64,000 nt of DNA from Oscillatoriales cyanobacterium RM2_1_1 (GCA_012033335.1 JAAURB010000016.1:1-64000), one strand, 5' to 3'; positions 18,032-28,420 are shown, numbered from the stretch's first letter. Notes: generated from the letters alone by a model not told the origin. Made by a program: numbers and translations.

Positions 18032-18220
18032 TTAAAGTGTGTTAGATTAAAAGATTAAGTATAACGCACCTAAACAGGGTAATTAGACTGAAAGTTTAAA
18101 CCAAATAAATAGTTAGGCTGCTTAGCTTTTAGGTTGAGAGGGTGCATCACAACTGTCTGTTAGATTTCAGAGCAGAAATGTAGCAAGTGCTTCTGGCTGC
18201 GCTGCTAAGGTGGATTAACG

Positions 18221-18541
18221 GTGAGGTTCTTCATGAAACCTGGTTTGAATAAGGGGCAATTAGTAAAGTGGAACGACGATAAAGGGTTTGGATTTATCAA
18301 GCCCAGTGAAAGCGGCAAAGAGGTTTTTCTACATATCAGCGCAATAAAAACAACAGGTCGTCGCCCAAAAGCTGGAGTTACCATTTTTTATGAGTTAGTC
18401 ACTGAAGCAGATGGAAAAATTCGTGCTTCTGGTGCTTCAATTCAAGGCGTTGTTTCTCAAACTTCAACTTTACAAAAAGCAAAAGCTGCGCCGAACAAGC
18501 AGAAAAGCAAGAAACGTGGATTAGGCTCAACTATCCTTTAG
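18221..18541 (+). CDS. Cold-shock domain protein, probably truncated CSD-DUF1294
   Basis: This 106-residue protein has an N-terminal cold-shock/OB domain ([20 protein letters not shown], then [10 protein letters not shown]) and a basic Lys/Pro tail. RNP-like motifs KGFGFIKP and VFLHIS support single-strand nucleic acid binding. Cyanobacterial and proteobacterial proteins with this start usually continue into a membrane DUF1294 domain, which is missing here: the frame stops at 18541, directly before a methyltransferase remnant. The start could be the GTG at 18221 or, more likely, the ATG at 18233 (MKPGLNKGQ). I infer a truncated but possibly functional binding protein. Confidence 0.75.
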   Translation: MRFFMKPGLNKGQLVKWNDDKGFGFIKPSESGKEVFLHISAIKTTGRRPKAGVTIFYELVTEADGKIRASGASIQGVVSQTSTLQKAKAAPNKQKSKKRGLGSTIL

Positions 18542-18542
18542 T

Positions 18543-18737
18543 GAGCTTGTACTTGACGTGGGTTGCGGACGAGGGTTTATGCTAGTCGGATCTGCAAAGC
18601 GCCTTACCTCTGGCAAGGTAATCGGTATCGATCTGTGGAGCCAGCGCGATCAAGCCAGTGATAGTTCTGCTGCTGCGCTGTCTGATGCTGCAACGGAGAA
18701 GGTGGTTTATAGCCGCTCAAGTGAGCCGTTAGGCTGA
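18543..18737 (+). pseudogene. SAM-dependent methyltransferase remnant
   Basis: Without a start codon, this frame reads ELVLDVGCGRGFMLVGSAKR and then LTSGKVIGIDLWSQRDQ, which is motif I (LDVGCGRG) and motif II of a class I methyltransferase. After about 50 residues it degenerates and stops. N-terminal and C-terminal parts are absent. It abuts the truncated cold-shock gene, so a deletion or recombination probably joined two broken genes here. Confidence 0.7.
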
Positions 18738-18859
18738 CAATGAAGGGAGTATAGGTTTGGCCTGCTTTCCCCCTAAGGGTAAATTCCAATCCAAATTGGA
18801 AATGTTATCATCAAAATTTGAACCGAAAAACTTGAACCGATCCACAGAGGCCAAAGACG

Positions 18860-20875
18860 GTGGAATTTCATCTGCAGGCACCATTTCAACCCATGGGGGA
18901 TCAACCCAAGGCGATCGCCCAACTGCTTGATAGTGTCCAATCGGGCCAACCCTTCATCACCCTGCTGGGGGCTACGGGTACGGGCAAAACCTTCACCATC
19001 GCTTCAACCATTGCTCAAATTGGCCGTCCGGCCTTGGTGCTGGCCCACAATAAAACTCTAGCCGCACAGCTTTGCAATGAACTGCGGGAATTTTTCCCGG
19101 AGAATGCAGTGGAGTACTTTATCAGTTATTACGATTATTATCAGCCAGAAGCCTATATTCCGGTGACTGACACTTATATTGAGAAAAGCGCCTCGATCAA
19201 TGACGAGATTGATATGCTACGTCATTCCGCCACCCGCTCTTTATTTGAGCGTCGGGATGTTATTGTTGTTGCTTCCATTAGTTGTATTTACGGCCTGGGA
19301 ATACCTGCTGAATACCTCAAGGCTTCAATTCCGCTGAAAGTGGGTGAAGAACTCGATCAGCGTCAACTTCTACGGGATCTGGCGACCATTCAATATACTC
19401 GCAACGATGTGGAGTTGGGTCGAGGAAAATTCCGGGTCAAGGGAGATGTTTTAGAAATCGGCCCCGCCTATGAAGATCGGGTGATTCGAGTGGAGTTTTT
19501 TGGGGATGAAATCGATGCGATTCGCTATCTTGATCCGGTTACAGGAGCCGTATTAAAAAGTGTAGAAGTCCTGAATATTTATCCGGCCCGCCACTTTGTC
19601 ACCCCCAAGGAACGACTGGAAACTGCCTGTGAAGCCATTGCCGAGGAGCTTGAGCAACAGTTAGCCGTTTTTGAACAGCAAGGCAAATTACTAGAAGCCC
19701 AACGACTCAAACAGCGCACTCTATACGATCTAGAAATGCTGCGGGAAGTGGGGTATTGCAATGGCGTAGAAAACTATTCTCGCCATCTAGCAGGGCGCTA
19801 TCCTGGGGATCCCCCTGAATGTTTAATTGATTATTTCCCAAACGATTGGCTATTGGTAATTGACGAATCCCATGTGACAATTCCGCAAATTCGAGGCATG
19901 TATAACGGTGATCAATCCCGTAAAAAAGTTTTAATTGATCATGGCTTTCGCTTGCCTAGTGCCGCCGATAATCGTCCCCTCAAGTCAGAAGAATTCTGGC
20001 TAAAGGCAAACCAGTCTATTTTTGTTTCTGCTACTCCGGGGGATTGGGAAATTGAACAATCCCAGGGACATGTTGCGGAGCAAATTATCCGACCAACCGG
20101 GGTAATTGATCCAGAGATTTTTGTCCGCCCGACAGAAGGCCAAATTGATGATTTATTTGGTGAAATTCAAATCAGAATTGATCGAGATGAACGAACTCTG
20201 GTGACCACTTTAACCAAGCGGATGGCAGAGGATTTGACGGAATATCTCCAGGATCGGGGGATTAGAATTCGCTATCTCCATTCAGAAATTCAATCGATTC
20301 AGCGGATTGAAATTATTCAAGCCCTTAAACAGGGAGAATTCGATGTTTTAGTCGGGGTAAATCTGTTGCGGGAAGGTCTGGATCTGCCCCAGGTTTCTCT
20401 GGTGGCTATTCTAGATGCCGACAAGGAGGGATTTTTGCGGACAGAGCGATCGCTGATCCAGACGATTGGGCGGGCGGCGCGTCATATTCGGGGGCAGGCG
20501 ATTTTGTATGGGGAGACCCTGACCGATAGCATGAAAAAAGCCATTGATGAGACGGAACGGCGGCGGGCAATTCAATTGGCCCATAACCAAGAGCATGGGA
20601 TTATTCCCCAATCCATCGTTCAGAAATCTAGTAATTCGATTTTGGAATTCCTCGATGTCTCCCGGCGCTTGAATGCTCAACAATTGGAAGAGATCTATGA
20701 CCAGGCAGAGGAGGTTCCCCTGGAAACTTTACCTGACTTGATTCAGCAGTTGGAAACTCAGATGAAACAGGCGGCCAAAGACCTGGAGTTTGAAACGGCG
20801 GCAAAACTGCGCGATCGCATCAAGCTCCTGCGGGATAAATTGGTGGGACGCTCTCGTTCAGGGCAATCGACCTAG
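18860..20875 (+). CDS. uvrB: Excinuclease ABC subunit B
   Basis: UvrB is the damage-verifying helicase of nucleotide excision repair, working with UvrA and UvrC. The 671-residue protein has Walker A GATGTGKT at 37-44, the beta-hairpin region [12 protein letters not shown], the helicase motif [29 protein letters not shown] and IQTIGRAAR, and a C-terminal UVR motif ([18 protein letters not shown]). The start is GTG at 18860, preceded by agagg at 18846-18850. uvrA and uvrC are not in the window. Confidence 0.97.
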   Translation: MEFHLQAPFQPMGDQPKAIAQLLDSVQSGQPFITLLGATGTGKTFTIASTIAQIGRPALVLAHNKTLAAQLCNELREFFPENAVEYFISYYDYYQPEAYIPVTDTYIEKSASINDEIDMLRHSATRSLFERRDVIVVASISCIYGLGIPAEYLKASIPLKVGEELDQRQLLRDLATIQYTRNDVELGRGKFRVKGDVLEIGPAYEDRVIRVEFFGDEIDAIRYLDPVTGAVLKSVEVLNIYPARHFVTPKERLETACEAIAEELEQQLAVFEQQGKLLEAQRLKQRTLYDLEMLREVGYCNGVENYSRHLAGRYPGDPPECLIDYFPNDWLLVIDESHVTIPQIRGMYNGDQSRKKVLIDHGFRLPSAADNRPLKSEEFWLKANQSIFVSATPGDWEIEQSQGHVAEQIIRPTGVIDPEIFVRPTEGQIDDLFGEIQIRIDRDERTLVTTLTKRMAEDLTEYLQDRGIRIRYLHSEIQSIQRIEIIQALKQGEFDVLVGVNLLREGLDLPQVSLVAILDADKEGFLRTERSLIQTIGRAARHIRGQAILYGETLTDSMKKAIDETERRRAIQLAHNQEHGIIPQSIVQKSSNSILEFLDVSRRLNAQQLEEIYDQAEEVPLETLPDLIQQLETQMKQAAKDLEFETAAKLRDRIKLLRDKLVGRSRSGQST

Positions 20876-20941
20876 ACCGGTCTCAGGTTGATCGCGTTAC
20901 CATGGTGACAAGGTTGTAAACTGCTATATCGCCATATTTTT

Positions 20942-21307
20942 ATGTCTAAGGCCAAGAATGTTTTGGGGAGTGATCTCGACGTTTGCTGCACCAGTCCAAT
21001 GACCGGATTCTATCGAGACGGAGTCTGCAACACCGGAGCCGGAGATATGGGGGCCCATGTGGTCTGTGCCCAGGTTACCCAGGAGTTTCTCGAATTTTCT
21101 AAGGCTCAAGGGAATGACCTGACCACCCCCAATCCCATGCTTCAATTTCCAGGGCTAAAACCGGGCGATCGCTGGTGTCTCTGTGCCCTGAGATGGAAAG
21201 AAGCCCTAGATGTGGGTATGGCTCCCCCTGTCATTCTCAACTCTACCCATGCTTTAGCGTTGGAGTATGTTGCCCTCGAGGATCTCAAAGCCCATGGGAT
21301 TGATTAG
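20942..21307 (+). CDS. DUF2237 family protein
   Basis: This 121-residue protein matches DUF2237: NVLGSDLDVCCTSPMTGFYR, GAGDMGAHVVCAQVT, then GDRWCLCALRWKEA. Conserved cysteines and histidine suggest metal or thiol chemistry, but the function is unknown. It follows uvrB by 66 bases on the same strand and may share its transcript. Confidence 0.9.
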   Translation: MSKAKNVLGSDLDVCCTSPMTGFYRDGVCNTGAGDMGAHVVCAQVTQEFLEFSKAQGNDLTTPNPMLQFPGLKPGDRWCLCALRWKEALDVGMAPPVILNSTHALALEYVALEDLKAHGID

Positions 21308-21612
21308 GATCGTCGAATTATATTCAACTCCGTCACGATGAGGTTTGTTTCGTATTTGTTTCATAAGTATCAGCCGACTATTGGATAACCAATTCGATTT
21401 CAACATCTCCTAACTTCAGGGTTTCATCTCGATTCCCTAACTTCAACTTTTAAATACTGAATCAGGGGATAGATCTGCTATCTTGGATGAAAAACTTTGC
21501 TTTTCCGGTTCCATCCAGCTTTGTGCAGAAAGTTAGCAACTCAATGGCTGGAGATCAATGGCTTGAGATAACTGCTCAAGATTCAATCGCAGCTCTAAAT
21601 TAACATCATCCA
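21308..21612. other. Intergenic region upstream of hrcA
   Basis: No gene seen. A CIRCE element (ttagcactc-n9-gagtgctaa), which might show self-regulation by HrcA, was looked for and not found here. Confidence 0.45.
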
Positions 21613-22713
21613 ATGACAGCAACCGTCAAGCTCACATCGCGGCAACAGCGCATTCTTTGGGCTACAGTGCGCCATTATATTGAAACAGCGGAGCCCGTTG
21701 GATCAAGGGCTCTAGTGGAGGAATATAATCTCAATGTGAGTTCGGCCACCATTCGCAATGGCATGGGAGCTTTGGAACGGGCCGGTTTACTCTATCAGCC
21801 CCATACCTCCTCCGGGCGGGTGCCTTCAGACTTTGGCTATCGGATCTATGTTGACCAACTGATCACCCCCTCAGAAACTTCAGCAGAGGTGGTCAATCAA
21901 GCCCTGAGATCGCAACTTAGCCTAGATCAGGGAAATATTGAGCTGGTTGTCCGGGGAGCTGCCCAGATTTTAGCAACCCTCAGCGGCTATCTGACATTGA
22001 TTACGATGCCTCGAACCCAGTCCAATTATCTGCGGCATCTCCAACTGATTTCAATTGCCCCCGGCAAGGTGATGCTGGTGGTGGTGACGGATGCCTATCA
22101 AACCCAGTCCGTCGTGATGAATCTCCCCGCCCAAACCCCGGATACCCTGGATTCAGAAATGGCCCTAGAGGATCTGCCGGAGGATGAGGAACTAATTGAA
22201 CAGGAGCTCAAAGTCCTCTCGAACTTTCTCAATCGCCATCTTCGGGGTCGATCCCTGACGGAGTTTTCCAACCTGGATTGGAATGACCTGGATCGGGAAT
22301 TTCAGCGTTACGCCGATTTACTCTGCAGATTGCTGAAGGATTTGGGGAGTCGAGGTCAAGCCTCTGAGTATGGGCTGATTCAGCTTAGTGGAATCTCTGA
22401 AGTCCTCCGACTGCCGGAATTTTCCCAAGTCCAACAAACCCAAACCATTATTCATCTGATCGAGGACGAGCCGGAACAATTATGGCCACTGATTTCGTCT
22501 ATGGGTGATCAGGGCCAGGTGACGGTGCGGATTGGCACAGAAAACCCCCTGGAACCGATTCAGAGTTGCGCTTTGGTGTCCGCTCAATATTACTGGGAGG
22601 CCAAACCAACCGGTAGTGTCAGTGTTTTGGGGCCAACCCGAATGAAGTACGAAAATGCGATCGCCTTGGTGGAAGCGACGGCCAATTACCTCACTGAAGC
22701 TCTAGGGCCATAA
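21613..22713 (+). CDS. hrcA: Heat-inducible transcription repressor HrcA
   Basis: HrcA represses groE/dnaK genes by binding CIRCE operators. The N-terminal winged-helix (TSRQQRILWATVRHYIETAE, PVGSRALVEEYNLNVSSATI) and dimer/GAF-like C-terminal part (ISSMGDQGQVTVRIGTENPL) are both present over 366 residues. No groESL or dnaK genes lie in the window. The ATG at 21613 follows a short cca-rich leader without a strong ribosome-binding site. Confidence 0.95.
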   Translation: MTATVKLTSRQQRILWATVRHYIETAEPVGSRALVEEYNLNVSSATIRNGMGALERAGLLYQPHTSSGRVPSDFGYRIYVDQLITPSETSAEVVNQALRSQLSLDQGNIELVVRGAAQILATLSGYLTLITMPRTQSNYLRHLQLISIAPGKVMLVVVTDAYQTQSVVMNLPAQTPDTLDSEMALEDLPEDEELIEQELKVLSNFLNRHLRGRSLTEFSNLDWNDLDREFQRYADLLCRLLKDLGSRGQASEYGLIQLSGISEVLRLPEFSQVQQTQTIIHLIEDEPEQLWPLISSMGDQGQVTVRIGTENPLEPIQSCALVSAQYYWEAKPTGSVSVLGPTRMKYENAIALVEATANYLTEALGP

Positions 22714-23009
22714 GGCCGTGCAGGAACCCTGATCAAGTTTTTGTTGTGCCACCTTGAAAATTGTCACAGCATGGAATTGGGTTAGGGTAATGCTAAGAAT
22801 CGGCCCAATGGCTAAGATTTAGGAGGAGTCCCCTGTTGAATTACCCCTCGATCATCTGGCCATCCTGGTATATTAGGACACCTGAAGAGCTGGAATAGCA
22901 AATCTCTCATTTAGTTGTTACGGATTGTTAAAATAGTACTTAAGAGACAGAAACGGACTGTTGAGCACAACTCTCTACCCTGTTTCGTAACGATTTGGAG
23001 AAAAGTGGA

Positions 23010-24755
23010 ATGTTATCCGGTCAGGAAGAAACACAACAGCGCAATGGGTCTACGGGGGTAAGGGTCGATTCACTGGACAGCACAAAAGTGTCAGCCCAGG
23101 ACGTTGCGCTGACTCCACAGGATAGTTCATCCCTGAATACTCCAGCCCTCTCGCCACAAAAATCTATTCGTCCCCTGAAGTGGGGACTGATCACTTTGTT
23201 ACTGGCCGGGTTGGTCACAGTACCGGCAGCCCTGTACCTCAACAAACAACGTACCCAGGTCAATGCTGAAGCCTTAGCTAGCCTGACTGTCCCTGTAAAA
23301 ACCGAAGACTTAACCGTTCGGATCAATGCTAGCGGGGTTGTCCAACCGGTTCGGCGGGTGAATCTCAGCCCAAAAACCCAGGGGCGTTTGGCTAAGCTCT
23401 ATGTCGAACAGGGCGATCGCGTGGAAGCCGGGCAGGTCATCGCTGAGATGGAGGGCACTGAGATTGAAGCCCAGTTACTCCAGGCCCAGGCTCGTCTGGC
23501 CAAAACCCAGGCCAATCTGGAAAAGTTAGAGGCGGGCAGTCGCTCCGAAGAAATTGCCGCCGCTCAGGCCAGGGTGAATCAAACCCAGGCCAAGCTAGCA
23601 GAAATGCAGGCTGGCACCCGTTCGGAGGAAGTTGCTTCAGCCCAAGCCCAGTTATCTGAAGCGCAATTTCGGCTGGCTGATGCACAAACCGGTAGTTTAC
23701 AGGATGAAATTTCCCAGGCCAAGTTTCAGCTTGAGGCCAATAGAGCCGATCTGAAACTGGCGAAGGAGCGGTTGCAACGCAATCAAGCCCTACGCCAGGA
23801 GGGGGCAATTTCCCAGGATGCCCTGGAAGAATATCTGCGGGACGAGCGTCGCCTGGGGGCCCTGGTCAGCCAAGCCCAGCAACGGATTTCTCAGTTGAAA
23901 CAGAGTCAAAGCTCCCAGGTAGAACAGCTTCAGGCAACGGTAGAACAACAACGGCAAAACCTTTTGAGGTTACAAAATGGAGCCCGTCCCCAGGAAGTGG
24001 CTCAGGTGCAGGCGGAAGTTGCGGAAGCCCAGAGTAAATTGGATGAATTGCTCAATGGCACTCGTCCAGAAGATATTGCCGCGTCCCAGGCCGAGGTGAG
24101 AGAGGCCCAGGGCCAGGTGCAGTACTATCAAACTCAACTGGAAGACACTAAAGTACGGGCTCCGTTTTCAGGAATTATTGCCCAACGCTATGCCGTTGAA
24201 GGATCATTTGTGACTCCCGCTACTTCGGCTTCTGAAGCCTCCTCTGCCACCTCTACCTCGATTGTGGCGCTGGCCCAGGATTTAGAGGTTCTAGCCAAGA
24301 TTCCTGAAGCGGATATCGGTCAAATCAAACCCAATCAAACCGTTGAGATTGTGGCGGATACCTTTCCAGACCAGGTGTTTGAAGGACGGGTTCAGTTAAT
24401 TGCCCCGGAAGCAGTGAAGGAACGGGATGTGACTCTGTTTCAGGCGCGGATTGAGATCATTTCTGGACAGGACAAGCTCCAGTCCGGGATGAATGTTGAT
24501 TTACAATTCCTGGGAGACAAGCTGGATCAAGCTTTGGTGGTTCCCACCGTCGCCATTGTCACCAACAAAGGTCAGACCGGGGTGTTGATTCCCAACGAGA
24601 AGAACCAACCTGAATTTCAACCGGTCACCGTAGGCTCAAACATTGGCAATCAGATTCAGATTTTAGATGGGGTTCAGGTGGGAGAACAGGTATTTATTGA
24701 ACTGCCCCAGGGTCAAAAATTAGAGAAAATCATCAATTCGGAGGGTATTGAGTAG
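23010..24755 (+). CDS. HlyD/MacA-type efflux membrane-fusion protein
   Basis: A 581-residue adaptor: a cytoplasmic N-terminus (1-50), one membrane span (about 53-75, WGLITLLLAGLVTVPAALYL), a lipoyl/barrel half (LSPKTQGRLAKLYVEQGDRV), a long alpha-helical coiled coil with repeats of GxRxEEI/V (EAGSRSEEIAAAQARVNQ, QAGTRSEEVASAQAQLSE, NGTRPEDIAASQAEV) and a C-terminal barrel half (KVRAPFSGIIAQRYAVEGSF). It links the inner-membrane ABC transporter to a TolC-type outer channel. I chose ATG 23010 because ggag at 22997-23000 sits 9 bases upstream. The next gene overlaps its stop codon by one base. Confidence 0.9.
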   Translation: MLSGQEETQQRNGSTGVRVDSLDSTKVSAQDVALTPQDSSSLNTPALSPQKSIRPLKWGLITLLLAGLVTVPAALYLNKQRTQVNAEALASLTVPVKTEDLTVRINASGVVQPVRRVNLSPKTQGRLAKLYVEQGDRVEAGQVIAEMEGTEIEAQLLQAQARLAKTQANLEKLEAGSRSEEIAAAQARVNQTQAKLAEMQAGTRSEEVASAQAQLSEAQFRLADAQTGSLQDEISQAKFQLEANRADLKLAKERLQRNQALRQEGAISQDALEEYLRDERRLGALVSQAQQRISQLKQSQSSQVEQLQATVEQQRQNLLRLQNGARPQEVAQVQAEVAEAQSKLDELLNGTRPEDIAASQAEVREAQGQVQYYQTQLEDTKVRAPFSGIIAQRYAVEGSFVTPATSASEASSATSTSIVALAQDLEVLAKIPEADIGQIKPNQTVEIVADTFPDQVFEGRVQLIAPEAVKERDVTLFQARIEIISGQDKLQSGMNVDLQFLGDKLDQALVVPTVAIVTNKGQTGVLIPNEKNQPEFQPVTVGSNIGNQIQILDGVQVGEQVFIELPQGQKLEKIINSEGIE

Positions 24756-25972
24756 TGAACCTCTTAGAACATCTCCAGATGTCAGCGTCTACGTTGTTAT
24801 CGAACAAGTTGCGGAGCAGCTTGACAATGTTGGGAATTATCATTGGCAATGCCTCAGTCATTGGCATGATCGGGGTGGGAGAAGGGGCTCAGCGATTTGT
24901 GAATGACCAGGTGAATTCCCTGGGGCCCAATATTCTGTTTATCCTCCCCGGTAGCCCAGAAGCCCAGAGTCGCCCGGTCTACCCCCCTCAAACCCTAGTG
25001 CTGGCGGATGCGGACGCGATCGCCAGCCAGGTTCCCACCGTTGAAGCCGTGGCCCCGACCCTCAATAGCAGTGACCTGATGTCCTATCGCAATAAAAATG
25101 CCTCTGCTTCGGTCACCGGCACAACCCCGGAATTTTTGCCGGTTCGCAGTTTTGATGTGGCCCGGGGTCGATTTATCACAGATCTGGACTTAAAGCGACA
25201 GGAAAACGTAGTAGCCCTGGGGTCAGAATTGGCGGAGAAATTGTTTGGGGATGAAGATCCCCTGGGCAAACAAGTGCGACTGAAAAATATCAGCCTAAAG
25301 GTGATCGGGGTAATGCAGCCCAAGGGCACGAGCTTTGGGACAAACCAGGATATGAATGCCTTCATTCCCGTTACCACAATGGCGAATCGAATTGTGGGGC
25401 GGACTTCTCCCTACGGGATCCAGGTGACGTTTATCTCAGTCTCGGTAAAAGATCAGGATAATTTGCGAGCGGCTCAATTCCAGGTGGAAAACTTGCTGCG
25501 TTTGCGTCACAAAATCGTTGATGAGGATGATTTTACCGTCCGCAATCAAAAAGATTTGCTTGATACCCTAGGTAAGATTACTGGAGCCTTAACCCTGATG
25601 TTGGCGGCAACCGCAGCCATTTCCCTATTCGTTGGAGGAATTGGGATCATGAATATTATGCTGGTTTCTGTGACCGAACGTACCCAGGAAATTGGCCTCA
25701 GAAAAGCGATTGGAGCCTCCCAGCAGGATATTTTGATCCAGTTTATCATTGAGGCGGTGATTCTGTCAGCGGCAGGGGGACTGGTGGGGACGGCCCTCGG
25801 GGTTGGAGGGATATTATTGCTTGGGGTGTTAACGCCCCTCGAAGGCGGCGTTTCAGCGGCGGCGATTATGATTGCGGTTGGGGTCTCTGGGGGCATTGGC
25901 CTGTTTTTTGGAGTGGTTCCGGCCCGGCGGGCGGCGGGGCTTGATCCGATTGTGGCCTTGAGAAGTGCTTAG
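24755..25972 (+). CDS. MacB/DevC-type ABC transporter permease
   Basis: The 405-residue FtsX-like permease has an N-terminal membrane span (LTMLGIIIGNASVIGMIGVG), a large periplasmic MacB_PCD domain (about 45-260) and three C-terminal spans (ALTLMLAATAAISLFVGGIG, AVILSAAGGLVGTALGVGGI, IMIAVGVSGGIGLFFGVVPA) with the conserved ERTQEIGLRKAIGA between them. It works with the flanking adaptor and ATPase as a tripartite exporter. The start is GTG 24755, overlapping the previous stop (tagtg), a sign of translational coupling. Confidence 0.92.
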   Translation: MNLLEHLQMSASTLLSNKLRSSLTMLGIIIGNASVIGMIGVGEGAQRFVNDQVNSLGPNILFILPGSPEAQSRPVYPPQTLVLADADAIASQVPTVEAVAPTLNSSDLMSYRNKNASASVTGTTPEFLPVRSFDVARGRFITDLDLKRQENVVALGSELAEKLFGDEDPLGKQVRLKNISLKVIGVMQPKGTSFGTNQDMNAFIPVTTMANRIVGRTSPYGIQVTFISVSVKDQDNLRAAQFQVENLLRLRHKIVDEDDFTVRNQKDLLDTLGKITGALTLMLAATAAISLFVGGIGIMNIMLVSVTERTQEIGLRKAIGASQQDILIQFIIEAVILSAAGGLVGTALGVGGILLLGVLTPLEGGVSAAAIMIAVGVSGGIGLFFGVVPARRAAGLDPIVALRSA

Positions 25973-26094
25973 GAATTTAGAATTTGGTTCGCTCAATTGA
26001 TTGGCTGCCCGATCAACCCGTTGCCCCCTAATCCTGAGGCTCCATCTTGCAATCCAACCATGAACATTAATCTCCAAACCAGGTCTTTAAACCT

Positions 26095-26856
26095 ATGACT
26101 CCAGAAACTGCTCTATCTTCCCTTTCAGTCAGTTCTAATCCCTCTCAAAAGGCCATCTTGAAGCTGGAAGACATTACGAAAGTTTATGGCATCGGGGATA
26201 TTCAAGTCCGCGCCCTGAACGGAGTCAGCCTGACAGTGGCTGAGGGAGAATACTGCGCCATCATGGGGGCTTCTGGTTCCGGAAAATCCACCGCTATGAA
26301 CATTATTGGTTGTCTGGATCGGCCAACATCTGGGAATTATTATCTGGATGGTACGAATGTAGCCCAGATGTCGGAGACGGAATTGGCAAAGATTCGCAAC
26401 CTGAAAATTGGCTTTGTTTTTCAGCAATTTCACCTGCTTGCCCAGTTGACCGCCCTGGATAATGTCATGCTGCCCATGCTCTATGCCGGAGTCTCCAAAA
26501 CAGAACGCCGCGATCGCGCTACCCAAGCTTTGATTCGAGTCGGATTGGAACAGCGTTTACACAACAAACCCAATCAACTCTCTGGAGGTCAACAACAGCG
26601 GGTGGCGATCGCCCGTGCTATTGTTAATAGCCCGGTGTTGTTGCTGGCGGATGAACCCACCGGGGCATTAGACTCCAAAACGACCCAAGAAGTGATGGAC
26701 ATTTTTACCGAACTGAATCAGGGCGGCATTACGGTTGTTATGGTCACCCATGAATCGGAAGTGGCCCGTCAAACCAGGCGGGTGGTCTGGTTTCGGGATG
26801 GCCAGGTGATCCATCAACACCTCAGTCCAGAGGATTTACAAACTGCGATCTTTTGA
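26095..26856 (+). CDS. MacB/DevA-type ABC transporter ATPase
   Basis: This 253-residue LolD/MacB-class ATPase has Walker A GASGSGKST at 58-66, a Q-loop (FVFQQFHLL), signature LSGGQQQRVAIARAI and Walker B LLLADEPTGALD. Gene order adaptor-permease-ATPase matches cyanobacterial devBCA clusters, which export glycolipids in heterocyst formers, but MacAB-like macrolide, peptide or lipid exporters share the order, so the substrate is open. A 122-base gap separates it from the permease gene. Confidence 0.93.
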   Translation: MTPETALSSLSVSSNPSQKAILKLEDITKVYGIGDIQVRALNGVSLTVAEGEYCAIMGASGSGKSTAMNIIGCLDRPTSGNYYLDGTNVAQMSETELAKIRNLKIGFVFQQFHLLAQLTALDNVMLPMLYAGVSKTERRDRATQALIRVGLEQRLHNKPNQLSGGQQQRVAIARAIVNSPVLLLADEPTGALDSKTTQEVMDIFTELNQGGITVVMVTHESEVARQTRRVVWFRDGQVIHQHLSPEDLQTAIF

Positions 26857-26926
26857 GCAACGTCTTAGTAACGTCTATTTAGACTCTTGCTAGACTCCGC
26901 AAGATTGGCGCTTTATTGCTACCACT

Positions 26927-27196
26927 CTACTTGTACTGATTTGATTTCCTGGTCATTAATATGAATAGGGTGCTGATGAAGATAGAAAGCCTGAAAGCAG
27001 CAAACCCAGTAATGATCGGGACGGCTCTTAAACTGCCTCCTAGCAGAAACATCCCCGCTACTAGCGCCAGACTATTGAAGCCTAAGGAATAGCCCTGACC
27101 CTGGGACAGGCGATAGGTCATATAGCTCATATCAACCACCCCAACCCCAATCAACCCAGCACCCGCCCGCTGTAAAATAGTGCGATAATTGTCCAT
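26927..27196 (-). CDS. Small multi-span membrane protein, unknown
   Basis: I take the ATG at 27196 (MDNYRTILQRAGAGLIGVG; 89 residues) because the longer frame adds an unlikely N-terminus. Two or three hydrophobic segments (SLGFNSLALVAGMFLLGGSL, FRLSIFISTLFILM) suggest an integral membrane protein. I do not recognise a family. It is on the same strand as purSQ, but a hairpin separates them. Confidence 0.6.
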   Translation of the reverse strand: MDNYRTILQRAGAGLIGVGVVDMSYMTYRLSQGQGYSLGFNSLALVAGMFLLGGSLRAVPIITGFAAFRLSIFISTLFILMTRKSNQYK

Positions 27197-27343
27197 GAGT
27201 TTTGAGGGTTGATGACTGAATATTGACGATTTTAGGATTTTAGATCGAGATTGTGAACTGATTATCCTAAACAGGTCGATTATTACCAGAGACCTGACTG
27301 CCAAAACTTTGTGCTGCTGGATCTATGTCCCCACGGACAAACG

Positions 27344-27377
27344 ACGATTCAGGATCGGCGCTTTCAATCCTGATCGT
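27344..27377 (-). terminator. Hairpin after purQ
   Basis: The arms acgattcaggat (27344-27355) and atcctgatcgt (27367-27377) pair with one bulge. It lies 42 bases past the purQ stop. On the minus strand it is followed by cgtttgtcc, so the T-run is weak. Confidence 0.4.
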
Positions 27378-27418
27378 GAGGACAGGTAAATCCCCAATCA
27401 AAAGATTCAATCCGTCTT

Positions 27419-28108
27419 CTATTTTTTCTGGTAACCCACCAAACCCTTAAATACTCGCAAACCATCGGTTAAACCCAGAGCCGCATCAGAAGCCCTTTCC
27501 GGGTGGGGCATTAAACCAAAGACATTGCCCTGAGGATTGCAAATTCCAGCAATATTATTCAAGGAGCCGTTTGGGTTCTCCCCAGCCTCAGGGGTAACAC
27601 TGCTGCCGTAGCGCAACACCACCTGATGGTTTGCCTCCAGGTCAGCCAGGATTTCAGGGTCAGCATAATAGCAACCCTCCCCGTGAGCAATGGGTAAAGT
27701 AATCACCTCCGCCTCAGTGTAAGCCCTTGTCCAGGGGGTATTGGCATTGATAATGGTGGTGGGAACCCGGTCGCAGATGAAGTGTAGATCTCGATTCCGC
27801 ATCAGGGCTCCAGGTAACAGACCCACTTCAGTTAGAATCTGAAACCCATTGCAGATGCCAATCACTAACTTTCCCTGATTGGCATGGTCAAGGATGCCCT
27901 TCATCACCGGGGAGAACTGGGCGATCGCCCCACATCTCAAATAGTCTCCATAGCTAAAGCCCCCCGGAATAATCACCACATCAAGGTCAGAAACATCAGT
28001 TTCTTGATGCCACACCATCCGGGTGGGCTGCTGGAGTAACCCTTGGGTTACCCAGGAAACATCGCGATCGCAGTTTGAGCCCGGAAAAACAATAACACCA
28101 AATTTCAT
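27419..28108 (-). CDS. purQ: FGAM synthase subunit PurQ (glutaminase)
   Basis: PurQ supplies ammonia from glutamine to PurL for formylglycinamidine ribonucleotide synthesis in purine biosynthesis. The 229-residue protein shows the class I amidotransferase triad: the nucleophile cysteine in [10 protein letters not shown], and HPE in GLMPHPERA, with FPGSNCDRD at the N-terminus. It follows purS with 57 bases between; purL is elsewhere. Confidence 0.97.
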   Translation of the reverse strand: MKFGVIVFPGSNCDRDVSWVTQGLLQQPTRMVWHQETDVSDLDVVIIPGGFSYGDYLRCGAIAQFSPVMKGILDHANQGKLVIGICNGFQILTEVGLLPGALMRNRDLHFICDRVPTTIINANTPWTRAYTEAEVITLPIAHGEGCYYADPEILADLEANHQVVLRYGSSVTPEAGENPNGSLNNIAGICNPQGNVFGLMPHPERASDAALGLTDGLRVFKGLVGYQKK

Positions 28109-28165
28109 GGGGGACAGGAATTTAAGGGGAAATTTGAATGGGAATTTAACAACAACAGGAAAACC

Positions 28166-28420
28166 CTACACCGGAGTCAGGTCAAAGCGATAGGTTTCAA
28201 TCACCGGATTGGCCAGCAGGCGATCGCAGATGGTATCCAATTGGGCGCGCGCATCCGCTTCATCCGTTGCCGTGAGACCCACTTCGACATACTTACCAAT
28301 TCGCACCTGATCAACGGTGGTATGACCCATCTGTTGAATGCCAGAACAGACGGCTGTTCCGGCAGGATCAAGCACCGAAGGACGCAGGGTGACATAGATT
28401 TGGGCGTGATACTGCTGCAT
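28166..28420 (-). CDS. purS: FGAM synthase subunit PurS
   Basis: The 84-residue PurS bridges PurL and PurQ in the split FGAM synthase. The pattern YVTLRPSVLDPAGTAV, GIQQMGHTTVDQVRIGKYVE is diagnostic. I chose ATG at 28420 (MQQYHAQIY), because the open frame upstream is longer than any PurS and lacks similarity. It is directly upstream of purQ on the same strand. Confidence 0.95.
   Translation of the reverse strand: MQQYHAQIYVTLRPSVLDPAGTAVCSGIQQMGHTTVDQVRIGKYVEVGLTATDEADARAQLDTICDRLLANPVIETYRFDLTPV

Larger units (their letters stand above)
17438..18220. other. 780-bp intergenic region rich in dispersed repeats
   Basis: It holds a short MITE-like copy (17750-17815) and a copy of a second repeat family (17905-18031). 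After that, the phrase ttagactgaaa recurs about every 80 bases (around 18006 and 18084). No coding frame with family resemblance was found. The promoter of the cold-shock gene should lie near its right end. Confidence 0.6.

Noticed and set aside
21308-21612. CIRCE operator upstream of hrcA
   Set aside because: No ttagcactc-n9-gagtgctaa pattern in this gap.
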